A DNA stretch of 64,000 nucleotides, from NCBI RefSeq assembly GCF_044458865.1, contig NZ_JBITIH010000024.1:1-64000 (forward strand), in the 5' to 3' direction. The notes beneath the pieces were generated by a model. It made no database searches. It had not been told where the DNA came from and saw only the letters and a list, made by a program, of their open reading frames with translations. This DNA is from Micromonospora_G sp044458865. Its GTDB lineage: Bacteria > Actinomycetota > Actinomycetes > Mycobacteriales > Micromonosporaceae. Shown here piece after piece: positions 1 to 6,230 of the stretch. The first letter of the stretch is position 1. The number at the start of each line of letters is the position of its first letter. Made by a program: the position numbers and the translations under genes.

Positions 1-489
1 ACCTGGAAGACGGGCATGCTCATGTACCCGGCCCAACTCAACTCGACAGTGATCGCGGTTAAAACAGATTTCCAGCCGATCCAGTCACAAACCGTCCTCC
101 AGGACGACACGCAACTGCGATTCACCGGCTTGCCAGGGGCTTCGACGTGGGCTGTCGACTCCATGCTGTTCTTTCAAACCGCCGCCGCTGCTGACCTGAA
201 AATTGGCTGGTCCGGGCCATCTGGAGCGACTTTCAACTGGACGCCAGTCGCGCATGGAAATACGTCCACCACGTCGCCTGATCCGATTGTGCTTGCTTGG
301 ATCGGCTCCATTAGCGACACGGCGGTGGTAGGAGGCCCACCATTCGGGACAATGGCGCCCCGAGGAACCTTAGTCGTCCCCGCCGGCAGCGGCGGAAACT
401 TCCAATTCCGCTGGGCACAAAACGTCTCGACAGCCAGTCAAACGGCCGTCGCGGCGGGGTCATGGCTGCGCCTGATGCGCATCGGATGA
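1..489 (+). CDS. Phage tail/surface protein, 3' end only
   Basis: The reading frame is open from base 1 (Thr-Trp-Lys before the first Met at 16), so the gene begins outside the window and only its last 162 residues are here. The visible part is rich in Thr, Ser, Ala and Gly with regularly spaced aromatic residues, including WSGPSGATFNW and a C-terminal FRWAQN stretch. That composition is typical of beta-rich C-terminal domains in actinophage minor tail or receptor-binding proteins. The endolysin follows 19 bp later, the usual place for a distal tail gene. The stretch is visibly less GC-rich than the rest of the window, in line with phage origin. Family membership is inferred from composition and position; no catalytic motif is seen. 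Confidence 0.6.
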   Translation, partial: TWKTGMLMYPAQLNSTVIAVKTDFQPIQSQTVLQDDTQLRFTGLPGASTWAVDSMLFFQTAAAADLKIGWSGPSGATFNWTPVAHGNTSTTSPDPIVLAWIGSISDTAVVGGPPFGTMAPRGTLVVPAGSGGNFQFRWAQNVSTASQTAVAAGSWLRLMRIG

Positions 490-508
490 CATTGCAAAGG
501 AGGACAGA

Positions 509-1123
509 ATGGCCCGTCTACTGTGGCTGCCCGAGGTACTGAGGGCAGCCGGTCTGACCGTGTACGAGCAGGCCGGGTGGCGTACCCGGGGTTCCGACAG
601 CATCGACCCGCGTGGGCTGATCTGCCACGCCACCGCCGGCTCGGCCACGTCGACGGACGCGGGTGAGATCCGGGTGCTGCTGGAGGGGTCGACTACCGCC
701 ACGCCGCCGATCGCGCAGCTCTACCTGTCCCGGTCCGGCGCCTGGACCGTCATCGCCAGCGGCCGGTGCAACCACGCCAAGATCGGCTGGGCCGGCCCAT
801 TGAAGGGCCTCGGGAATCCCAGCCTGATCGGGATCGAGGCGCAGAACGACAACAAGGGCCAGGCGTGGCCGGTCGCGCAGCTCGACTCCTACCAGCGTGG
901 TGTCGCCGCGATCTGCCGGCACATGGGCTGGACCGCAGCCCGGGTCGCGGGTCACAAGGAGCACCAGCCGTACGAGGGCCGTCCCAAGGGCGAGACCAGC
1001 TCGAAGAGCGACCCCACGTTCGACATGGACGCGTTCAGGACCGCCGTCGACGCCCTGCTCGACCAGCCCACCGAATCCACCCCAGCGCTGGCCGGGGGCC
1101 GCCGCTGGATCATTGATGAGTAG
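509..1123 (+). CDS. Phage endolysin, N-acetylmuramoyl-L-alanine amidase
   Basis: This 204-residue enzyme should cleave the amide bond between N-acetylmuramic acid and the stem peptide when the phage lyses its host. It looks like a single amidase_2/PGRP domain over residues 32-180. The likely zinc ligands are His40 (in GLICHATAG), His149 (AGHKEH) and Asp168 (KSDPTFDMD); the last replaces the Cys of T7 lysozyme, as in many actinophage amidases. Glu110 (GIEAQND) is another conserved acidic position. There is no signal peptide, so export would depend on a holin. No separate wall-binding domain is visible. The start is supported by an AAAGGAGG ribosome site about 8 bases upstream. Holin-like genes follow on the same strand. 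Confidence 0.88.
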   Translation: MARLLWLPEVLRAAGLTVYEQAGWRTRGSDSIDPRGLICHATAGSATSTDAGEIRVLLEGSTTATPPIAQLYLSRSGAWTVIASGRCNHAKIGWAGPLKGLGNPSLIGIEAQNDNKGQAWPVAQLDSYQRGVAAICRHMGWTAARVAGHKEHQPYEGRPKGETSSKSDPTFDMDAFRTAVDALLDQPTESTPALAGGRRWIIDE

Positions 1124-1134
1124 AGAGGCGCACC

Positions 1135-1344
1135 ATGTACCTGATCCAGACGACCGGCACGCCGGCCCCGGTTTTCCTCGTACACGACAGTGGCAAGGTT
1201 CGACACATCGGCGAGATCGAGTTCAACTACCTGCGCACCGGCACGGCCGGTGAGCCGGTACCGGTCCTAGTCGAGAAGAACAAGGACGCCTACAGCCGGC
1301 TGCTCGCGGAGGCCCGTGTCTCCCAGGGCTACCTACAGGGCTGA
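1135..1344 (+). CDS. Small phage protein in the lysis cassette
   Basis: This 69-residue protein begins 11 bp after the endolysin stop, with an AGAGAGG ribosome site, and ends 2 bp before the next gene, so it is part of the lysis operon. It has no signal peptide, membrane span or cysteines. The first half (MYLIQTTGTPAPVFLVHDSG) looks like a beta-rich fold and the second half is charged and probably helical. I do not recognise the family. Small proteins of this type sit between tail and holin genes in many actinophages, but their role is unknown. It is called real because of its operon spacing and codon use. Confidence 0.6.
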   Translation: MYLIQTTGTPAPVFLVHDSGKVRHIGEIEFNYLRTGTAGEPVPVLVEKNKDAYSRLLAEARVSQGYLQG

Positions 1345-1346
1345 CC

Positions 1347-1730
1347 GTGGATCCGACCGTCGCCGCCGCGGCCGTCGCCGGGGCGGCGGCGGTCATCGGC
1401 CCACTCATCACCTGGGCAGTCACTCGCCGCCGCGTCGACACCGCCCAGATCGAGCTGACCGAGGCGCAGGCGGAGCAGATCCGGGGCCAGGTCTGGAGCC
1501 AACTCAACGACACGCTTCGGTCCGAGATTATCCGTCTCCAGGGGCGGATCACGACTCTGGAGACCCGGCTCTCCAGCCTCGATCTGGCGTTGCGGCAGAC
1601 GTCCGAGGCACTGGCTGCCGCACAGGCAGAGCGGGATTCGCTCCGGACTCAGCTCGCCGTTGCGCGTGCCGAGTTGGCCGCCCGGGAGCGGGAAATCGGT
1701 GACCTGAAAGCGGTCATCGGTAATCGGTGA
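1347..1730 (+). CDS. Membrane-anchored coiled-coil phage protein (lysis accessory)
   Basis: This 127-residue protein starts with GTG. Residues 4-25 form one Ala/Val/Ile-rich membrane span, followed by an Arg-rich cytoplasmic-type anchor (TRRR). Residues 35-125 are an almost uninterrupted heptad pattern with Glu/Gln/Arg and Leu, predicting a long coiled coil (LQGRITTLETRLSSLDLAL). The form suits a holin partner or an anchored scaffold that regulates lysis. It lies between the endolysin and the two-span holin-like gene. A spanin is unlikely, because actinomycetes lack an outer membrane like that of Gram-negatives and no lipobox is seen. The assignment rests on form and position only. Confidence 0.6.
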   Translation: MDPTVAAAAVAGAAAVIGPLITWAVTRRRVDTAQIELTEAQAEQIRGQVWSQLNDTLRSEIIRLQGRITTLETRLSSLDLALRQTSEALAAAQAERDSLRTQLAVARAELAAREREIGDLKAVIGNR

Positions 1731-1757
1731 CCATCACGTTTCGCAAGGAGAGAGAGC

Positions 1758-2003
1758 ATGACCGATTCCACCCCCATCATCCCCAACGCGACCAGCGAGG
1801 AACCGGCCCTGTCGGTCGGCGCCGGATCGGCCGCAGTCGGTGCCCTGCTGACCCTGCTCGTCGCGTTCGGCGTCGACCTGACTGAGGTGCAAATCAAGGC
1901 CATCTTGGGCCTGGTCCTCATCGGCGGCCCGGTCGCCGTGGCGTGGCTGATCCGGCTGCGGGTGTACGCCCCGGCAACGGTGGCCCGACTGCTGCGCCGG
2001 TAG
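1758..2003 (+). CDS. Holin-like protein
   Basis: This 81-residue protein has two hydrophobic stretches, at about residues 20-40 (VGAGSAAVGALLTLLVAFGV) and 45-66 (VQIKAILGLVLIGGPVAVAWLI), and an Arg-rich C-terminus (RLLRR). A short protein with two membrane spans and a charged tail at the end of a lysis cassette is the usual form of a phage holin, which makes the membrane lesions that release the endolysin. A good ribosome site (AAGGAGAGAG) precedes the ATG. It is the last gene of the rightward lysis operon and is followed by a strong hairpin terminator. Confidence 0.7.
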   Translation: MTDSTPIIPNATSEEPALSVGAGSAAVGALLTLLVAFGVDLTEVQIKAILGLVLIGGPVAVAWLIRLRVYAPATVARLLRR

Positions 2004-2055
2004 TATCGACGCGCGGCGCTCCCGGTGGCCACCGGACAGTGCCGACCAACGTCGA

Positions 2056-2090
2056 AGCGCCCCCACCCATCGCGGGTGGGGGCGCTCCTT
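2056..2090. terminator. Bidirectional intrinsic terminator between convergent phage operons
   Basis: A perfect 13-bp stem (2056-2068 with 2074-2086) encloses a 5-base loop and is followed by CCTTGC. It lies between the end of the rightward lysis operon (2003) and the end of the leftward regulator operon (2107), so it probably stops transcription from both sides. Confidence 0.8.
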
Positions 2091-2106
2091 GCTGTAGGCG
2101 GGTTGA

Positions 2107-2313
2107 TCAGGGCTTGTCTCGGCTCCGGTCGTACGTGCGTAGGGCGTGTCGGAGGTTTGCCGCCCGGGCCTCGGCTGCCTGCTCGGGGGGCAGGACGGCC
2201 AGGATCGCATCCAGGTCGTCGCCCGTGTAGCGGATCGCGCTCAACACCTTGGCGATCTGCTCATCGTATTCAGCCTGGTCGCGCTCGTGATCGTAGGCTC
2301 GTGGCTCAGTCAT
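2107..2313 (-). CDS. Small acidic protein, last gene of the XRE operon
   Basis: This predicted 68-residue soluble protein is mostly helical and charged (ERDQAEYDEQIAKVLSAIR), with a Leu/Ala-rich second half. The ATG at 2313 is preferred over an in-frame ATG at 2343 because it overlaps the stop of the previous gene (ATGACTGA) and has a GAGGGGCGGG ribosome site. No known domain is recognised. It is the fifth overlap-coupled gene behind the prophage leader gene and ends just before the terminator, so it should be made together with the XRE regulator. A small protein-binding partner or antirepressor is possible, but that is only a guess. Confidence 0.6.
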   Translation of the reverse strand: MTEPRAYDHERDQAEYDEQIAKVLSAIRYTGDDLDAILAVLPPEQAAEARAANLRHALRTYDRSRDKP

Positions 2314-2440
2314 TCCCGCCCCTCGGGTGGTCGTGGTCGTCATTCTGCAGGGTGAGGCTGCCGCCGCCGCGCCCCATCAGGTCCAGCACCAGCGCCCGGT
2401 TGATCGTGTCCCTGGTCAGCACAGAGGACGCCTCACTCAC
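2306..2440 (-). CDS. 44-residue micro-protein of the XRE operon
   Basis: This is a very short frame with a GTG start at 2440 that overlaps the stop of the upstream gene (GTGA). Its own stop overlaps the ATG of the next gene. The product has a helical N-terminal half (SEASSVLTRDTINRALVLDL) and a Gly/Asp/His-rich tail. It is too short for family assignment. Its reality rests on the unbroken chain of stop/start overlaps on both sides, which would be a coincidence if the frame were not translated. Confidence 0.5.
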   Translation of the reverse strand: MSEASSVLTRDTINRALVLDLMGRGGGSLTLQNDDHDHPRGGND

Positions 2441-2631
2441 GGTCGCGCGCCCGCGAGCAGGACCGGCACCGGCGAGATCGGCGGACCAGCCTCGCGGACA
2501 CGCACGGCCCACGCGAGTTGGGCACACCCGTCCGGGCCGCACTGCGGGCAGCTCCGGCCGCCGGCGTGCCCGGTGAGCGTCATGCCGACCGACCACCACA
2601 TCGCCTGCGGGCTCCAGCCCTCGTCCATCAT
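2437..2631 (-). CDS. Small Cys-pair protein of the XRE operon
   Basis: This predicted 64-residue protein has a CPQCGPDGC cluster in the middle (Cys28, Cys31, Cys36), which could bind zinc or be redox active. The chosen start is the ATG at 2631, preceded by GGGAGG about 9 bases upstream; it overlaps the stop of the preceding gene. A longer frame reaching 2799 is rejected because its extra part is an Arg/Pro-rich shadow of the neighbouring gene. The next gene starts inside its stop. Family unknown; the adjacent upstream gene also carries three cysteines, so the two may act together. Confidence 0.6.
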   Translation of the reverse strand: MMDEGWSPQAMWWSVGMTLTGHAGGRSCPQCGPDGCAQLAWAVRVREAGPPISPVPVLLAGARP

Positions 2632-2843
2632 CGTTGCACCTCCCTCTCGGCAGCCAGCATCTCCGGGTCGACCACGGCCCGGAGAGCGGCCATCAGTCGA
2701 GCGCACTGGCCGGGCGCGTACGCGGGACACATCTGGCACTCGTCGCCGCCCTCGTGTGCCTCGACGATGGCGCGGGCGTTGCGGAGGATCGCGGGCCACG
2801 CCGACCGGGGCATGGTCGTCAGTGGGTGCTGATCGTCGGTCAC
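2628..2843 (-). CDS. Small cysteine-containing protein of the XRE operon
   Basis: This 71-residue protein is largely helical, with a central DECQMCPAYAPGQCARL segment whose three cysteines (C-x2-C-x7-C) resemble a small metal-binding knuckle. The GTG start overlaps the stop of the XRE regulator by four bases (GTGA), which implies translational coupling. Small Cys proteins next to XRE/TPR regulators are common in actinomycete mobile elements, but I know of no established function. It has no signal peptide or membrane span. Confidence 0.65.
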   Translation of the reverse strand: MTDDQHPLTTMPRSAWPAILRNARAIVEAHEGGDECQMCPAYAPGQCARLMAALRAVVDPEMLAAEREVQR

Positions 2844-4069
2844 ACCCGCGCTCCCATCCGGTCGGCCAGCTCGGCGACGAGCGTGGGCGGTGAGCCGGGG
2901 GTACGTCGCAGGATCGTCACCATGACGTCCTGGGCTGCTGGCCGGTTGCGGATGTCGGACGGGGCGAGCCGGTCGGCTTCGATCAGGGCCTCGCCGGCAC
3001 CGGCCATGTCGCCGGAGAGGATGTGTGCGCGGGCCTGGTCGAGCAGGTGCTGTGCCCGGCGTTCGGGCATCAGCGCACCGAGCTGCCGCCAGGTGAGGCT
3101 GGCATGGATCGCCCGTGCCCGACTACCATCGCCCAGCTCGACGGCCGCCGCCGCACGGTGCAGCTCCACGTTGGTCGGCCCGAAGCTGGTCCAGTAGCGG
3201 TTCTGGTCCGAGCCGAGCGTGTCAGCCGCCGACTTGGCCTCCCCGAGTAGCTCGCGGACGCTCGTGCTGTCACCCAGGTGGGCCGCGGCCATGGCGCCTT
3301 GGAGCAGCAGCGACCCGTAGACCGATACCCGGTCCGCGTCCGCCCAGGTCGTACCGTCCGGGGCGAGCCGGTGTGCGGTCGCGACGTTGGCTTCGAGGGC
3401 CGACCGGACCTGCCCCTCCGCTAGCAGCGCGTTGGCGAACCGGGTGGTGCCGGTGCCGGCCAGCAGGGCGTCTCCCTGGCGTACGGCGATGGTGATGGAC
3501 CGCTCGGCCGACAGCCGCGCGAGGTCGTACGCCCCGAGCTTCCGCAGCGCCGAGGAGGTGATCTGGTAGACCTGCCCGAGCAGGCTCGCGGCGCGCTCAC
3601 CGCTGTCGCCCGAGTAGTAGGCGTCGGCCGCGTGGGCGTCACGCAGCAGGCCCGGCAACGCGCGGGTGAGGATGTCGTACCGCCCATGTTGATACGTCAA
3701 CCACGCGTGACTGACCGATTTGGTCAGGTCGGACAGGAGGCCAGCAGGTTGCCGGCGGTCGCCCAGGTACGCGGCCGGTGCGTAGTGCGTCAGCGCCAGG
3801 CGGAGGTCGTCGAGCTCGACCGCGTCTGCCTGGACGGCGCTCGTGGTCGCTGGCTGCCCGATCAACATGTCCACGCTGAGTTGGAGGACGGCCGCCATGT
3901 CGTGCAGCACGCTGAACTTGTCCAGCCGCCGCGCGCCCCGTTCGATCTTGTCGACCCAGCTCTTCGACTTACCGAGCCGGTCGGCGAACACCTGCTGTGA
4001 CATCTTCCGCCGCCCCCGCCAGTACGCCACCCGGCGGCCGATCGGCAGCTCTGCGTCATCTACCGCCAT
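2840..4069 (-). CDS. XRE-family regulator with C-terminal TPR-like repeats
   Basis: This 409-residue protein has an N-terminal helix-turn-helix at about residues 10-65 (MSQQVFADRLGKSKSWVDKIERG), followed by about 330 residues of Ala/Leu-rich paired helices resembling tetratricopeptide repeats. This layout is that of actinomycete XRE/TPR regulators, in which the repeats bind a peptide or partner protein and the HTH binds DNA. The ATG at 4069 shares its A with the stop of the upstream 53-residue gene. It probably controls the prophage or its own operon, and it diverges from a GntR-type gene. It is longer than a typical phage cI-type repressor. Direct targets cannot be read from the sequence. 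Confidence 0.85.
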   Translation of the reverse strand: MAVDDAELPIGRRVAYWRGRRKMSQQVFADRLGKSKSWVDKIERGARRLDKFSVLHDMAAVLQLSVDMLIGQPATTSAVQADAVELDDLRLALTHYAPAAYLGDRRQPAGLLSDLTKSVSHAWLTYQHGRYDILTRALPGLLRDAHAADAYYSGDSGERAASLLGQVYQITSSALRKLGAYDLARLSAERSITIAVRQGDALLAGTGTTRFANALLAEGQVRSALEANVATAHRLAPDGTTWADADRVSVYGSLLLQGAMAAAHLGDSTSVRELLGEAKSAADTLGSDQNRYWTSFGPTNVELHRAAAAVELGDGSRARAIHASLTWRQLGALMPERRAQHLLDQARAHILSGDMAGAGEALIEADRLAPSDIRNRPAAQDVMVTILRRTPGSPPTLVAELADRMGARV

Positions 4070-4230
4070 CAGTCAGCCCGCCCGCTCAGCGGTCGCCGCC
4101 GGGTCCACCGGGTAACGCCCGCGTTACGCATGATCCGCAGCAGACCCGTTGGCACGGCCAACGATGTCGGCTGCTGGTTGGGAGAGGGAGCCGGCCGCGG
4201 CGGATCGGTCTCGTTGGGCTGATGAGTCAT
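4069..4230 (-). CDS. 53-residue leader protein of the XRE operon
   Basis: This short gene opens the leftward operon. Its ATG at 4230 has a very good ribosome site (CCGGAGG, about 6 bases upstream) and its TGA overlaps the ATG of the XRE regulator (TGATG). The product has a Pro/Asn/Gln-rich, probably unstructured N-terminal half and a basic C-terminus (TRWTRRRPLSGR). It could serve mainly to couple translation of the regulator, or act as a small DNA- or protein-binding factor. No family is recognised. Confidence 0.6.
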   Translation of the reverse strand: MTHQPNETDPPRPAPSPNQQPTSLAVPTGLLRIMRNAGVTRWTRRRPLSGRAD

Positions 4231-4270
4231 CGCTTACCTCCGGTCGAGTGGGAGGGCGGGGAGATGCGGG

Positions 4271-4332
4271 CCGGCGCGGGCCACTGATGACCCGCGCCGG
4301 TGTCGGGAACCCACAGCGCCAACCGGGGTTCC
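4271..4332. promoter_or_regulatory. Inverted repeats in the divergent promoter region
   Basis: Between the divergent 53-residue leader gene and the GntR gene lie two dyads. One is a perfect 10-bp inverted repeat (4271-4280 with 4291-4300). The other is a 7-bp inverted repeat (4306-4312 with 4326-4332). A TATGAT at 4346-4351 could be the -10 box of the GntR gene. The dyads may be operators for the XRE or GntR protein. This is an inference from position; the first could also be a terminator-like hairpin. Confidence 0.4.
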
Positions 4333-4419
4333 GTCTGCTCCAAGGTATGATGGGTACCAATGGGAGGTCAAGCCTGCCACGCGGTAGACGTCGGTGGACC
4401 TTGAAGGTGGGAGGTGTAC

Positions 4420-4680
4420 GTGATTGACTCGGACCGCCAACCGGGGAGTGTCCGTATGCCACGTCAACAGCGCTACGAAGAGGTCGCCGACGACCTCACA
4501 ACAAAAATCAGAGGCGGCGAGTACCCGCCTGGGGCGAAACTGCCGTCGAGGGCCCAGCTATGCGAGATCTACGACGTTTCGGAATCGGTGGTAGAAAAGG
4601 CGATGTGGATCCTGCGCCGAGAGGGGTTAACCGAAACCCTGCCCGGTGTGGGTGTGTTCGTAGTTGGAGATGCGGGTTAG
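4420..4680 (+). CDS. Minimal GntR-family winged-helix regulator
   Basis: This protein of about 86 residues is essentially one GntR-type winged helix (RYEEVADDLTTKIRGGEYPP, LPSRAQLCEIYDVSESVVEK, with the wing at GVGVFVV). It has no effector-binding domain. The GTG at 4420 is preferred because GGGAGG lies 5-6 bases before it; a GTG at 4414 and an ATG at 4456 are alternatives. Short GntR proteins of this type are common in actinomycete integrative elements, where some control transfer or copy-number genes. It diverges from the XRE operon, so the pair looks like a two-regulator switch. A strong terminator follows. Confidence 0.8.
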   Translation: MIDSDRQPGSVRMPRQQRYEEVADDLTTKIRGGEYPPGAKLPSRAQLCEIYDVSESVVEKAMWILRREGLTETLPGVGVFVVGDAG

Positions 4681-4706
4681 CCGCGTAACTGAGTTAGTGA
4701 ATGACT

Positions 4707-4784
4707 CCCCGACCCGGGTCGGGGGATGGGGCCGCCGCCGGCCGAAGGGTGCTACCCCACCCGATGGCCGGCGGCGGTTCTTGC
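4707..4784 (+). terminator. Tandem hairpin terminator after the GntR gene
   Basis: A perfect 18-bp palindrome (4707-4724) is followed by a 12-bp perfect stem (4732-4743 with 4766-4777) and then TTCTTGCATT. It lies 27 bases after the GntR stop. Confidence 0.7.
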
Positions 4785-4810
4785 ATTATTGACGATCCTT
4801 AGTTTGCTTC

Positions 4811-4912
4811 ATGACTGCCCCCTGACTGCCCCCTGGGTGCGTGCTGGGGAGTGTGGTCGACGCTAGTCCGGCGTTAGAACACCTGTTCTAAACAATAACC
4901 GATCGGCCGATC
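4811..4912. promoter_or_regulatory. Palindromes in the gap before the prophage end
   Basis: The gene-free stretch 4785-5056 holds a direct duplication of CTGCCCCCTG (about 4815-4835), an 18-bp dyad TTAGAACACCTGTTCTAA (4874-4891) and a 12-bp palindrome GATCGGCCGATC (4901-4912). Short, closely spaced dyads near an attachment site could be binding sites for an integrase, an excisionase or a phage regulator. They could equally be operators for the downstream membrane-protein gene. No -35/-10 pair is convincing. Confidence 0.35.
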
Positions 4913-5056
4913 TTGCGGTAGTCCAATCAGCCCTTCCGGGCACGTAGTGACGTCGCTACCGTAAGTCGATCTTGCGCGTGTGGGAGATGCACTTGCTTGT
5001 CGCAGACGACCGGGGTAGCGGTCGCCGGACACCCGACCACGGGAGGACGCCACCCC

Positions 5057-5434
5057 ATGTACCACCAACCACCCACCCCACCAACTCGACGACACCTGCT
5101 CTACCTGGTAATTGCGCTTGTAGCTACGGCCGCCAATTGCCTGCTATGGATAATTGGTTATCGATACGCGATCGTCACCGGGATGCTTGTGGGCGTCGCG
5201 GTCGCCAGCATCACGGGCTGGCAGGTGCGTCGCTCGGAGGAGCGGGTACTGCGGAGAGTAGAGCGACTCGGCACCAACATGTGGTGGGACGGGTACGCGA
5301 CCTGTCTGGAGGACACGTCCGAGGCGGGTGGTCAGCGTCGAACGGCCTCTCGCGTGGTGCCCTTCCGGCTACCTGGACGCGGTGACACGGGCAGTGACAC
5401 GGGACGCCGGCTGAATGGGTCGGCACTGTTGTGA
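5057..5434 (+). CDS. Small membrane protein at the prophage end
   Basis: This 125-residue protein has a short Pro-rich N-terminus, two probable membrane spans (about residues 14-34, LLYLVIALVATAANCLLWII, and 37-55, IVTGMLVGVAVASITGW) and a hydrophilic, Arg-rich C-terminal tail. The ATG at 5057 is chosen because GGGAGG lies about 11 bases before it; the frame extends further upstream but without a ribosome site. A duplicated GTGACACGGG near the 3' end gives the GDTGSDTG sequence. It is the last gene before the attachment site and resembles nothing I can name. A superinfection-exclusion or membrane defence role is conceivable but unsupported. Confidence 0.55.
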   Translation: MYHQPPTPPTRRHLLYLVIALVATAANCLLWIIGYRYAIVTGMLVGVAVASITGWQVRRSEERVLRRVERLGTNMWWDGYATCLEDTSEAGGQRRTASRVVPFRLPGRGDTGSDTGRRLNGSALL

Positions 5435-5506
5435 ATCATGCTACGATACCCGCGCTGACCTGGGGATCGAGGAAAGATCGCAGAACTATGCGGAACCTTC
5501 CGACCA

Positions 5507-5550
5507 ACTCGTAATGCGTAGGTCGACGGTTCGATTCCGTCAGGCGGCTC
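5507..5550 (+). other. Attachment site: 3' half of tRNA-Thr(CGT)
   Basis: This segment reads as the 3' half of a tRNA. It has an anticodon loop CTCGTAA (anticodon CGT), an anticodon 3' stem, a T arm GACGG-TTCGATT-CCGTC, and a 3' acceptor strand AGGCGGC with a discriminator T. The bases just upstream do not form the matching anticodon 5' stem, D arm or acceptor 5' strand, so it is not a complete gene. Phage genes lie to the left and ordinary chromosome to the right. That is the pattern expected when an integrase uses the 3' end of a tRNA gene: the intact tRNA-Thr is restored at the far end, outside this window. Confidence 0.8.
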
Positions 5551-5557
5551 GGTAGTG

Positions 5558-5603
5558 AAGAGGTCCCGTGGCCAGGCAAAAGCCAGGTCACGGGGCCTCT
5601 TTC
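5558..5603 (+). terminator. Terminator of the interrupted tRNA-Thr gene
   Basis: A hairpin with arms AAGAGGTCCCGTG and CACGGGGCCTCTT (one mismatch) is followed by TTCGG. It starts 7 bases after the tRNA 3' half. It is best read as the original terminator of the tRNA gene, now separated from its promoter by the prophage. Confidence 0.7.
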
Positions 5604-5647
5604 GGTGAGTGCGCCGGTGTGGCGCGATGCCTGGGAAAGAGCGGATC

Positions 5648-6118
5648 ATGAGAGCGTTGCCGGCCAGGACCGAAGAGTTCGACTCGTTGATCATCAGGAC
5701 GGACTACTCAGACGAGCCCGCCTGGCAGACCGTGAAGGTCGAGCTGGCGCAGCTCTGGGACGACGAGTACGAGCCCAACCATCAGTTCGTCGACGACCCG
5801 GCGTGGGCCGGCGCGACCGCCGACGAGGTGCTGGCGGCGGTCGACGGCATGGACGACGGCCCGGCGGTCGTCTTCCTGGCGGACGCGACGACGATGCGGG
5901 CCGCGCATCACGCGTTGCTGGCCGTGACCACCGAGACCGAAGAAGAGTTCCGTGACGGGCTGGACGACGACACGATCGAGTTCGTCCGGGAGTTCCGGAC
6001 CGTACCGGTGGGCGTCGCGAACATCCACGTGAACCTTCAGCTCGCGAACATGGACTTCTTCGAGTTCGCCGACAACGCCGCCGAGGACCCCGAGGGGGTG
6101 CACCGCGCCTTCATGTAA
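5648..6118 (+). CDS. DUF6924 family protein
   Basis: This 156-residue acidic cytosolic protein of unknown function is the first chromosomal gene to the right of the attachment site. The opening DSLIIRTDYSDEPAWQTV and the later GPAVVFLADATTM and FRTVPVGVANIHVNLQLANMDFFEFA blocks match the DUF6924 pattern as I remember it. In that pattern an N-terminal strand with RTDFSD precedes a Trp, and the C-terminal part has an N-x-N-L-x-x-A-N-M-D-F-x-F motif. The ATG at 5648 is chosen over 5609 because a GAGCGG ribosome site precedes it and the upstream residues look non-coding. It appears to be a single-gene unit; the reaction, if any, is unknown. Confidence 0.65.
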   Translation: MRALPARTEEFDSLIIRTDYSDEPAWQTVKVELAQLWDDEYEPNHQFVDDPAWAGATADEVLAAVDGMDDGPAVVFLADATTMRAAHHALLAVTTETEEEFRDGLDDDTIEFVREFRTVPVGVANIHVNLQLANMDFFEFADNAAEDPEGVHRAFM

Positions 6119-6230
6119 AACCAGGCCGGCGGCCAGACCGGTGGGTTGGCGGGGGCGCCCAGGTTTGCCAGTGGCGCCGGCAGGGTACGGGCCCAGCGCG
6201 GGAACGCCCGCTGGAGCCTGGGAGGCGGCC

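Noticed and set aside
5400..5550. Complete tRNA-Thr gene
   Set aside because: Bases upstream of the anticodon loop do not pair with the 3' half, and D-arm and 5' acceptor sequences are absent.
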